Shown: positions 45,267-52,813 of the stretch, in pieces | Position numbering within the stretch: position 1 is the first letter of the stretch | How the letters are laid out: every line of letters begins with the position of its first letter | The notes under the pieces: generated by a model | The model's input: the letters and a program-made list of their open reading frames with translations, nothing else | What the model was told of the DNA's origin: nothing | Databases searched by the model: none | Program-made: the position numbers and the translations under genes | Source of the DNA: RFPW01 sp040401595 | Lineage (GTDB): Bacteria; Pseudomonadota; Gammaproteobacteria; Burkholderiales; Burkholderiaceae_E | DNA: 64,000 bases | Direction of reading: 5' to 3' | NCBI GenBank assembly: GCA_040401595.1 | Contig: JBBAOE010000005.1 | Span: 62,001-126,000, forward strand

Positions 45267-46301
45267 TTAATCCGCAAGGAGCGCAAGCGTGGGCTCCTCC
45301 ATCGCAGCCACCTGCTCGCGCAGTGCGAGGATCCGATCCTGCCAGTCGCGTACCGTGCCGAACCAGGGGAAGGCGACGGGAAATGCGGGATCCGCCCAGC
45401 GGCGCGCAATCCAAGCGGTGTAATGAATGTAGCGCAGGGTTCGGAGCGCTTCGATCAGATGGAGTTCCCGGGTATCGAGGCGCCCGAAGGTCTGGTATCC
45501 CTTCAAGACCTGGGCAAGTTGCTTGGATTGGGCGTGTGCGTCGCCCGACAGCAGCATCCACAAATCCTGAATGGCAGGTCCATTGCGGGCATCATCAAAA
45601 TCGACAAAATGCGGTCCCTGATCCGTCCAAAGCACATTGCCTGCGTGGCAATCTCCATGCAGGCGGATCAGGCGCACCCCCTGCGCACGCTCAAACGCTC
45701 TGCGCACCCCCGCAACCGCCAGTTGGGTCACAGCCTCCCAGGCTGGTTTCAGTTCCGGTGGAACGAGGCCAGCTTGCTCCAGCCACACCAGCGGCCCTTC
45801 GCCGAAGGTCGAAATATCGACTGTTTCCCGATGAATAAACGCCCGCCCCGCTCCGACTCGGTGCAAACGGCCCATGAAGCGCCCGATACGCTCGAGTACA
45901 AGGGGATCATCGAGTTCTGGCGCCCGCCCCCCGCGGCGCTCGAACAGAGCAAACCGCTGGCCGGCATGATGATGCAGCGTCGCTCCGCCCAGCGCCATGG
46001 GTGGGACCGCGGGCACCTCGGCCGCCGCGAGTTCCGCCATGAAGTCATGCTCCTCCTGAATCGCCGCATCGGTCCAGCGCCCAGGCCGATAAAACTTTGC
46101 GATTAGAAATCGGTCGTCAGCACCGTCGCCGTCAACCCCAAGCTGATAGACCCGGTTTTCGAAGCTGTTGAGCGCCATCAAACGCCCATCGCACCGCGGC
46201 CCAACGGACTCAATCGCGTCCATGACCGCATCTGGCGTCAAATTGACAAAAGGCGCTTCAGCAGATTCGCTTTTTGTCACACTTTTCCCCTTATGATTCA
46301 T
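45267..46301 (-). CDS. srkA: Stress response kinase A (SrkA/YihE)
   Basis: Kinase-fold protein of the aminoglycoside phosphotransferase/YihE family; E. coli SrkA phosphorylates serine/threonine and counters MazF-linked death under envelope and oxidative stress. The 344-residue protein has ALNSFENRVYQL near residue 43, the lysine segment LIAKFYRPGRWT, catalytic loop RLHGDCHAGNVLW near 215 and metal-binding FVDFDDARNGPAIQDLW. In E. coli srkA is next to dsbA; here it lies between kup and gnd. Divergent from gnd across 119 bp. Confidence 0.93.
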   Translation of the reverse strand: MNHKGKSVTKSESAEAPFVNLTPDAVMDAIESVGPRCDGRLMALNSFENRVYQLGVDGDGADDRFLIAKFYRPGRWTDAAIQEEHDFMAELAAAEVPAVPPMALGGATLHHHAGQRFALFERRGGRAPELDDPLVLERIGRFMGRLHRVGAGRAFIHRETVDISTFGEGPLVWLEQAGLVPPELKPAWEAVTQLAVAGVRRAFERAQGVRLIRLHGDCHAGNVLWTDQGPHFVDFDDARNGPAIQDLWMLLSGDAHAQSKQLAQVLKGYQTFGRLDTRELHLIEALRTLRYIHYTAWIARRWADPAFPVAFPWFGTVRDWQDRILALREQVAAMEEPTLALLAD

Positions 46302-46420
46302 CAGGTCGCTCTATTTGGGAATTCCGTCGGGACATTTCTGACTCGTCAGCAATTAAGTCTCCCACCCTTTTCCGAATTTCCGGCGAATTAATCATCTCGA
46401 AAAAAATGGAAGGAACCACG

Positions 46421-47395
46421 ATGCAACTTGGAATGATTGGTCTGGGCCGGATGGGCGGCAACATTGTTCGGCGTCTGATGCGCGATCACCACCAGTGTGT
46501 GGTGTTTGATGCCAGTGCCGCAGCCGTCGCGCAACTCGCTGGCGAGGGGGCGACGCCGAGCAAGGATCTCGCAGACCTCGTTTCAAAACTGGCCCACCCG
46601 CGCGCGGTTTGGGTCATGTTGCCCGCTGGTGAGATCACCGAAGCGACCGTCGACGCGCTTAGTCACATTCTGGAATCGGGCGACGTCATCATCGACGGCG
46701 GCAATTCGAACTACCAGGATGACGTGCGCCGCGCGCATGCGCTGGAATCGAAAGGCATCCGCTATATCGACGTCGGCACCAGCGGGGGCGTCTGGGGTCT
46801 GGAGCGCGGTTACTGCATGATGATCGGTGGGGATCAGGCTGCGGTACAGCACCTCGATCCCATTTTCAAGACCCTGGCGCCTGGCATTGGCACGATCGAC
46901 AAGACCCCGGGGCGGGAAGGATTGCATTCCACCGCCGAACACGGCTATCTGTACACCGGACCGGCCGGTTCGGGTCATTTCGTCAAAATGGTCCACAACG
47001 GGATCGAGTACGGCCTGATGCAGGCTTACGCGGAAGGGCTCGATATTCTCAAAGGGGTCGGCCAGGAGAGCATTCCCGCTGAGCGGCGCTATAACCTCAA
47101 TCTGGCCGATATCGCCGAACTCTGGCGTCGCGGCAGTGTGGTGTCGTCCTGGTTGCTTGACCTCAGCGCGATCGCCCTAGCCGAAGATCCGGAGCTGCGT
47201 GGGTACTCCGGGTTTGTGCAGGACTCTGGCGAAGGCCGCTGGACCATCATGGCAGCCATCGAGGAGGCCGTGCCTGCCGACGTTCTCTCTGCGGCGCTCT
47301 ACGCCCGATTCCGCTCGCGCCAGGACCATACCTTCGCCGAAAAACTCCTGTCGGCCATGCGCAAGCAGTTCGGTGGCCATAAGGAACCGCATTGA
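46421..47395 (+). CDS. gnd: 6-phosphogluconate dehydrogenase, short (GndA-like) form
   Basis: Oxidatively decarboxylates 6-phosphogluconate to ribulose 5-phosphate. The ATG at 46421 has an AAGGA site nine bases upstream; the frame extends to 46274 without homology. The 324 residues correspond to the short, dimeric 6PGDH group rather than the 470-residue E. coli type, a group usually associated with NAD+ preference. Motifs are MIGLGRMGGNIVRRL, DGGNSNYQDDVRRA, DVGTSGGVWGLERGYCMMIGG and catalytic KMVHNGIEYGLMQAYAEG. It is followed by zwf in 78 bp. Confidence 0.94.
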   Translation: MQLGMIGLGRMGGNIVRRLMRDHHQCVVFDASAAAVAQLAGEGATPSKDLADLVSKLAHPRAVWVMLPAGEITEATVDALSHILESGDVIIDGGNSNYQDDVRRAHALESKGIRYIDVGTSGGVWGLERGYCMMIGGDQAAVQHLDPIFKTLAPGIGTIDKTPGREGLHSTAEHGYLYTGPAGSGHFVKMVHNGIEYGLMQAYAEGLDILKGVGQESIPAERRYNLNLADIAELWRRGSVVSSWLLDLSAIALAEDPELRGYSGFVQDSGEGRWTIMAAIEEAVPADVLSAALYARFRSRQDHTFAEKLLSAMRKQFGGHKEPH

Positions 47396-47473
47396 TTCAG
47401 ATCGTTATCCACTGAATCGTATCAACGATCTATTCCGGTAGCGCTTCCTCTGAATTCTCCAGCGAGTCCGTTC

Positions 47474-49012
47474 ATGCATACAGACCACGACCACGAAACG
47501 ATCCGTCACGGTGACCGGGCACCTGCCTGCAACATGGTGATTTTTGGTGGGGGCGGTGACCTCACCAAGCGCCTGCTGATGCCTGCGCTCTACAACCTGT
47601 CTCGTACCGGCCTCTTGCCGGAGCGTTTTTCGCTGATCGGGGTCGACCGTCTGGAAATGACCAATGAGGCGTTTCGCAAGCAGATCGAAGAGGCCTTGCG
47701 CGCGTTTGGCAATGACAAGCATTACGCGCAGAAGCTCGATGAACATCATCTGAGCCTTCTGCTGTCCCGGATCACCTACCTGCAAGGCGACTTCGCAGAT
47801 CCAGGTTGCTATGCCCGCCTCAATGAGCGCCTGGAAGCGAATGCGGCCACCGAAGGCACGGGTGAACATGTCGTGTTCTACCTCGCCGTGGCCGCCCGCT
47901 TCTTTGCGGGGATCGTTGACCAGCTCGGGGCAGCCGGTCTGGTCAAGGAAGGTCCAGGTCGTTGGCGGCGGGTCGTGGTGGAAAAGCCCTTTGGCCACAA
48001 TGTCGAATCCGCCAAAGCCCTGAACAGCCAGCTTCGCAAGAGTGTGGCCGAGCGCCAGATCTATCGGATGGATCATTTCCTGGGCAAGGAAACGGTTCAG
48101 AACATCATGCTGATGCGCTTTGCCAACGGCATTTTCGAACCGCTCTGGAATCGGGAACACATCGATCACATCCAGATCACGGTGGCGGAGACGGTTGGCG
48201 TGGAGCGGCGCGCTGGATTTTACGAAACCACCGGCGCCTTGCGCGACATGGTTCCGAACCATATCTTCCAGCTCCTTGCGCTGGTCGGCATGGAGCCACC
48301 CGCGTCGTTCACGGCCGATGCGATCCGCACCGAGAAGACCAAGGTTCTGACTGCGGTACACCCCGTTGTTGCCGCAACGGATTCGGTCCGGGGCCAGTAC
48401 GCCGCGGGGTCCCGGGATGATCATGCGCTGCGGGGCTATCGCGAAGAAGAAGGGGTCGCGCCCGCCAGCATGACCGAGACCTATACCGCGATGAAGCTCA
48501 CCATCGACAACTGGCGTTGGGCAGGGGTTCCGTTCTATTTACGGACCGGCAAGGCCCTGAGCAAGCGCAACAGCGAGATCTACATCCAGTTCAAACGTCC
48601 GCCGCTGTCGCTCTTCAAGGACACGGCCACGGAAGCCCTCACGCCCAATGCGCTCATTCTGAGACTCCAGCCCGATGAAGGCGCGCAGCTGAGCTTTGGC
48701 GCCAAGATTCCAGGGCCCAAGATCTCGATTGGCCAGGTGCATATGGATTTTCACTATGGTGATTACTTCCAGAACGCCCCCAGCACGGGCTATGAGACGT
48801 TGATCTACGATTGCATGATCGGCGACGCAACGCTCTTCCAGCGCTCCGACAGCGTGATCGCCGGATGGGAGATTGTTGAGCCGCTGCTCAATTACTGGAC
48901 CGGCGACGCAGCCGCCCCCCTGGCCCTCTATGCCGCTGGCTCCGACGGTCCGGCCGAAGCTGAAGCCCTGTTGCAACAGTCGGGTAGGACCTGGCGGCCC
49001 GTCAGCGTCTGA
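47474..49012 (+). CDS. zwf: Glucose-6-phosphate 1-dehydrogenase
   Basis: First enzyme of the oxidative pentose-phosphate and Entner-Doudoroff routes. It has 512 residues. The coenzyme motif is IFGGGGDLTKRLLMPALYNL near residue 23, substrate-binding box RMDHFLGKET near 197 (RIDHYLGKE in most), and NHIFQLLALVGMEPP near 255. An N-terminal His/Asp-rich leader of about 15 residues precedes the fold. No pgl gene separates or follows gnd-zwf in this window. Confidence 0.96.
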   Translation: MHTDHDHETIRHGDRAPACNMVIFGGGGDLTKRLLMPALYNLSRTGLLPERFSLIGVDRLEMTNEAFRKQIEEALRAFGNDKHYAQKLDEHHLSLLLSRITYLQGDFADPGCYARLNERLEANAATEGTGEHVVFYLAVAARFFAGIVDQLGAAGLVKEGPGRWRRVVVEKPFGHNVESAKALNSQLRKSVAERQIYRMDHFLGKETVQNIMLMRFANGIFEPLWNREHIDHIQITVAETVGVERRAGFYETTGALRDMVPNHIFQLLALVGMEPPASFTADAIRTEKTKVLTAVHPVVAATDSVRGQYAAGSRDDHALRGYREEEGVAPASMTETYTAMKLTIDNWRWAGVPFYLRTGKALSKRNSEIYIQFKRPPLSLFKDTATEALTPNALILRLQPDEGAQLSFGAKIPGPKISIGQVHMDFHYGDYFQNAPSTGYETLIYDCMIGDATLFQRSDSVIAGWEIVEPLLNYWTGDAAAPLALYAAGSDGPAEAEALLQQSGRTWRPVSV

Positions 49013-49043
49013 AAGCATCCCACCGAGGGCGGCGACGGCGAAC

Positions 49044-49071
49044 CCGGGGGGTCTGATCAAGATCCCCCCGG
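49044..49071. terminator. Hairpin between convergent zwf and the M41-like gene
   Basis: CCGGGGGG (49044-49051) is perfectly complementary to CCCCCCGG (49064-49071), with a partly pairable 12-base loop. It occupies the 73-bp gap between converging coding regions. No T-tract follows. It shares CCCGGGGGGT with the hairpin after rne, which suggests a common local terminator style. Confidence 0.45.
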
Positions 49072-49085
49072 CACCGCTTGAGGCG

Positions 49086-49808
49086 CTAGCCCCGGATGGC
49101 TGCCGCCGAGATGTTCTGCGCGCCCTCGATCATCCCCGCCTTCGAGAGCGTACCGGCAAGCTCCAGAATCCGACGATCCAGGCGCCGCACGATGCGCCAA
49201 GCCCGGGCTGCGCTGCGGATCAATGCGCAGCCGCGCCGCGATGCTGACCACTCCGGACGATGTTCGCTGAGGACCCATAACGCTTGGGCACCATCGTTGG
49301 AATGGATATCACCAAAGACCGCGAATTCAGCCATTGAACCGGCCTGGAGAATCGCCAGTTTCCGCTCAAATTCGACCGCCTGACTCATCGGCTCCGAAGT
49401 CTCAGCGTGAAGCTGGCAAAACCCACCCCGATTGTCTTCATTGACTTCAATACGAATCGGCACAAAGCCCAGGTGAAGGGCAACCACCGCATGGGCCGCC
49501 TCATGGATCGAAATCCGCTGCCGAACCGAACATTCGCCAGACAGCCAGGTCGGCGATACGTGCAAACCGATGGCTCGAGCCGGAGGCAGCTGGCGTTCGT
49601 GGATGGGAAGCGTGGCCGGGACTGGGCAAACCGAGAAATTCAGGTCCAGAAAAAGGCTTCGGTCCTGCGAAAGCATCAGGAAGACGTCCAGAGCATTGGG
49701 TAATGAAGCCAGCATGGCCTTCAGTGGCACGACCATCTCGCCAGAAAACTGAGCAAGATAGTCCTGCGGCCCACGACTATATCCATGTGACTTCAACTGA
49801 AACCTCAA
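49086..49808 (-). CDS. Stand-alone FtsH-type (M41-like) zinc metalloprotease domain
   Basis: A 240-residue protein whose C-terminal 140 residues resemble the protease half of FtsH without any AAA+ ATPase or membrane helix. The motif IHEAAHAVVALHLGF gives His102, Glu103 and His106. About 50 residues later, ILQAGSMAEFAVFG corresponds to the FtsH segment laGrxAEexxfG, and Asp172 in HSNDGAQAL lines up with the third zinc ligand of FtsH (the Asp in GASND). The first 90 residues are unrecognised. The start is uncertain: TTG 49808 follows an upstream stop, and ATG 49736 is an alternative giving 216 residues. It stands alone between zwf and the ABC operon. The protease role is inference from motifs only. 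Confidence 0.7.
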   Translation of the reverse strand: MRFQLKSHGYSRGPQDYLAQFSGEMVVPLKAMLASLPNALDVFLMLSQDRSLFLDLNFSVCPVPATLPIHERQLPPARAIGLHVSPTWLSGECSVRQRISIHEAAHAVVALHLGFVPIRIEVNEDNRGGFCQLHAETSEPMSQAVEFERKLAILQAGSMAEFAVFGDIHSNDGAQALWVLSEHRPEWSASRRGCALIRSAARAWRIVRRLDRRILELAGTLSKAGMIEGAQNISAAAIRG

Positions 49809-49923
49809 GAAGCAGGATCAGGGCTGGGACGCCCCGATGACCAACACCAAAGTCCGAAGTCTTTATTAAAAAGAAAATGTTTACAATCCTCCAAATGGAG
49901 GAATAGACGTCACTTCTTCCGAA

Positions 49924-50691
49924 TCAACCCTGGCTGCCGCGATGGGCCCAACCGGTGGTTCGACGTTCGATCCAGGAAAAGAGTTCGTACATGGCCATGG
50001 CCATGGCACCGATCAGGACCAGGCCGGCGAAAGCCAGTGGCAGGCGCTGCTGTGACCCTGCAGTCTGCATCAGGTATCCAATACCCGAATCGCCTGCCGT
50101 CATCTCAGCGAGAACGGTTCCAACAAATGCCAGAGTAATGGCGACCTTCAGCGAAGCATAGAAGTACGGCATCGAGCGCGGTAGACCAATCTTGATCAGC
50201 ACGTCCCAGCGCCGGGCGCCGAGCACGCGCAACACATCTTCGAGTTCTGGCTCCATGGTCGCGAGCCCAGTCGCAATGTTGACCGTAATCGGAAAGAATG
50301 AAATCAGGAAAGCTGTCAGAACGCCTGGGCCGAGTCCAATCCCGAACCAGACGACCAGAATCGGCACCACCGCTGCCTTGGGAACGGCGTTGAATGCCAC
50401 CATCAATGGGTAGAGCGCGGTGTAGGCGAGTCGTGCACTACCGATCAAAAAGCCCAGCGCGACGCCGATTACGATCGAAAGACCAAACCCGAGCATCGTG
50501 ACCCAGAACGTTTTCCATGCCGCGTCTAGCAGGGCGCCTTTGAACTCACTGAACTGAAGCGCAATTTCGATCGGGCCGGGGAAGAGGTAATCCGGAATTC
50601 GGAAGATCGAGACCGCGCCTTGCCAGACGAGGAGAATGACGCTCAGCACGATCAGGGGCGAGAGGCGCTCCAGTGTTTTGCCCGGCTTCAT
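49924..50691 (-). CDS. ABC transporter permease (SsuC/TauC type)
   Basis: Integral membrane subunit of an import system, 255 residues with about six helices. The EAA-like loop reads VLRVLGARRWDVLIKIGLPRSMPYF near residue 155, the part that docks on the ATPase. Family members import nitrate, sulfonates, taurine, pyrimidine precursors and similar small molecules. Its ATG overlaps the ATPase stop by 4 bp. As last gene of a three-gene operon next to purine-breakdown genes, it may carry a purine-pathway compound, but the sequence does not prove a substrate. Confidence 0.92.
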   Translation of the reverse strand: MKPGKTLERLSPLIVLSVILLVWQGAVSIFRIPDYLFPGPIEIALQFSEFKGALLDAAWKTFWVTMLGFGLSIVIGVALGFLIGSARLAYTALYPLMVAFNAVPKAAVVPILVVWFGIGLGPGVLTAFLISFFPITVNIATGLATMEPELEDVLRVLGARRWDVLIKIGLPRSMPYFYASLKVAITLAFVGTVLAEMTAGDSGIGYLMQTAGSQQRLPLAFAGLVLIGAMAMAMYELFSWIERRTTGWAHRGSQG

Positions 50692-51593
50692 GAATTCACC
50701 CCCTGCATATGATTCACCGGTGATGGGCCCGGGGGTAGCGATGGGTTGGTCGAACTGCCGGCTGACTGGCGGATCGAACCGATGTGGCTGCGAAGCTCAT
50801 GAACGATCTCGGTGAACTGGGCCGTGTAGGTGACTTCGAGGTCCCGGGGTCGCGGCAGTTCGATGTTGCGTTGAACCACGAAGCGACCCGGACTCTTGCT
50901 CATCACGTAAACGGTGTCCGCTAGAAATACGCTCTCGCGCAGGTCATGCGTCACCAGGATCACATTGAAGCGTTGCAGCGCGTGGAGGTCACGCAAGACA
51001 CACCAGAGCTCCTCCCGGGTAAAGGCATCCAGCGCCCCGAACGGCTCATCGAGCAGCAGCATTTTGGGCTCATGGATCAGTGCCCGACAAATGCTCGCAC
51101 GCTGCTGCATCCCCCCGGACAACTGCCAGGGGAATTTATCCTCGTACCCAGCCAGTCCCACCGTCTTCAGCAGGGCCCTGGCCTTGTCTTCATATTCCCG
51201 GCGCCTGGTTCGAAAATTTGAACGAAATGGCTCAACGATTTCGAGCGGTAGCAACACGTTCTGGACCGTGGTGCGCCAGGGCAACAGACTGGGTGCCTGG
51301 AACGCCATGCCACTGATCTTCAGAGGCCCGGTCACGGGCTGACCACCGATCTGTATGGATCCCCGGCTGGGCATCTTCAGACCGGTGGTCAGTTTCATGA
51401 AGGTGGACTTGCCGCAACCCGATGGCCCTACGATCGCGATGAACTCCCCCTCGGTGACCCGAAGCGAGATGTCCTCGACGGCGAAATGTCCCTGGGCGAG
51501 CAGATCGTCGTTGTAGGCAAGCCAGACGTTCTGAAAATCAACAAAAGGCGCCTCGCTGTGGCGGGGCTCTGAGACACGGGTGGCAGCGTTCAT
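50688..51593 (-). CDS. ABC transporter ATP-binding protein
   Basis: Nucleotide-binding subunit of the same importer, 301 residues. Walker A GPSGCGKST near residue 57, Q-loop FQAPSLLPWRT, signature LSGGMQQRASICRAL near 162, Walker B MLLLDEPFGALDAFTRE and switch His in VILVTHDLRES. These are characteristic of the SsuB/TauB/NrtD group. The C-terminal tail after residue 260 is Ser/Pro-rich and not conserved. It lies 7 bp after the substrate-binding gene. Confidence 0.94.
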   Translation of the reverse strand: MNAATRVSEPRHSEAPFVDFQNVWLAYNDDLLAQGHFAVEDISLRVTEGEFIAIVGPSGCGKSTFMKLTTGLKMPSRGSIQIGGQPVTGPLKISGMAFQAPSLLPWRTTVQNVLLPLEIVEPFRSNFRTRRREYEDKARALLKTVGLAGYEDKFPWQLSGGMQQRASICRALIHEPKMLLLDEPFGALDAFTREELWCVLRDLHALQRFNVILVTHDLRESVFLADTVYVMSKSPGRFVVQRNIELPRPRDLEVTYTAQFTEIVHELRSHIGSIRQSAGSSTNPSLPPGPSPVNHMQGVNS

Positions 51594-51600
51594 CCGGGCA

Positions 51601-52641
51601 TTACTTCTTGGGCGGCGCTGGCAGAATATTCAGCTCGGCCTTGGAGGGCAGAAATGCGTCGGTCCAGACCTCTGTGGGATTGACCCGGCTCTTGGTCGCA
51701 AACACTTCAGAGACCTGGACGGCCATCTGGGTCAGGCGGGCCGGAACGATCACACCAAAGCCTTCGGCTCTGGCATCCGGGCTGGCGATCACCGCATCGA
51801 TGGCCATGCGCAGCCGGCGCTTCTCAAGGTCGACGTTGATGATGCCATCGCGCGCCTTGACGCTCTCGATGGAGGCATCCGGATCGGCCATGACGTCCTT
51901 GGCACCCTTCAAAAAAGCGCTCAGGAAGGCCTTGATGGCCTGTGGATTTTCTTTAATCAGTTTCGGGCTGGCGATAATCACGTTACCGTAGAGTTTGACC
52001 CCGTATTGGGAGAACGGCATCACCACGATGTCTTCGGTCTTGACCCCTCTGGCTTCAAGATTCAGGAGCGACGTGAACGAAAAACCGGTGATCGCATCGA
52101 CATCACCTCGTGCCAGCATGGTCTCGCGAAGCGGTGGATCCATCGTGACCCATTGAACGGCCCCGACGGAATTGGCGCTGGCAAAGATCGGGAAGCCACG
52201 CCTGCCTGCGTCAAAAACCGGAGCGCCGAGTTTCTTGCCGGCAAGATCACCAGGTTTGGAAATTCCGTTTTTCTTCAAGGTCAATACGGCTGCGGGGGTA
52301 TTGTTGTAGACCATCATGACGGCCACAGGCTTGTTGGGCGCGTCCGCATTGTTGGCGTGAAACTCCATGAGCGCCGCCATGTCTGCGAACCCCATGTCAT
52401 AGGCGCCCGAAGCGACCCGCGTGACCGTCCCACCGGAACCGTTACCGGCATCCACCGCCACATCCAACCCCGCCGCCTTGAAATACCCCTTGGCAACTGG
52501 CGTCAGAAACAAGGCTGCGGGACCCTCAAACCGCCAGTCAAGCTGAAACTTGATCGGTGTCTGCGCGCTGGCCGACACTGAAACAACAGCCGCCGAGATC
52601 CCGATCGCGACTGACCGCAACGCTTTAAAAATACGCTTCAT
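51601..52641 (-). CDS. ABC transporter substrate-binding protein (NMT1/SsuA-like)
   Basis: Periplasmic binding protein of the importer, 346 residues from the ATG at 52641; the frame extends to 52779 with no signal character. Signal peptide MKRIFKALRSVAIGISAAVV ends near SASAQTP. The mature start PIKFQLDWRFEGPAALFLTPVAKGYFKAAGLDV matches the NMT1/THI5 fold group seen in HMP, taurine and pyrimidine/purine-precursor uptake. First gene of the SBP-ATPase-permease operon, directly downstream of the UraD-AllC gene on the same strand (172 bp). Confidence 0.9.
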   Translation of the reverse strand: MKRIFKALRSVAIGISAAVVSVSASAQTPIKFQLDWRFEGPAALFLTPVAKGYFKAAGLDVAVDAGNGSGGTVTRVASGAYDMGFADMAALMEFHANNADAPNKPVAVMMVYNNTPAAVLTLKKNGISKPGDLAGKKLGAPVFDAGRRGFPIFASANSVGAVQWVTMDPPLRETMLARGDVDAITGFSFTSLLNLEARGVKTEDIVVMPFSQYGVKLYGNVIIASPKLIKENPQAIKAFLSAFLKGAKDVMADPDASIESVKARDGIINVDLEKRRLRMAIDAVIASPDARAEGFGVIVPARLTQMAVQVSEVFATKSRVNPTEVWTDAFLPSKAELNILPAPPKK

Positions 52642-52813
52642 CTGATATGTTCCAAAAAAGCCGAACTCGGCCCAACGATTGCGAAAGTCGAGCACAAGCA
52701 ATTTGCATGCGAGAAAAATCTGGATGGATTTGAATCGCGACAGCTTGCCCCGTCGCCCGTTTGCACCACGATGAAGCACGCGGAGATTCTCGCGACGGCA
52801 TTCCAGATCGACA

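Noticed and set aside
47405..48424. Minus-strand open frame of 339 codons
   Set aside because: Antisense to zwf with no recognisable family.
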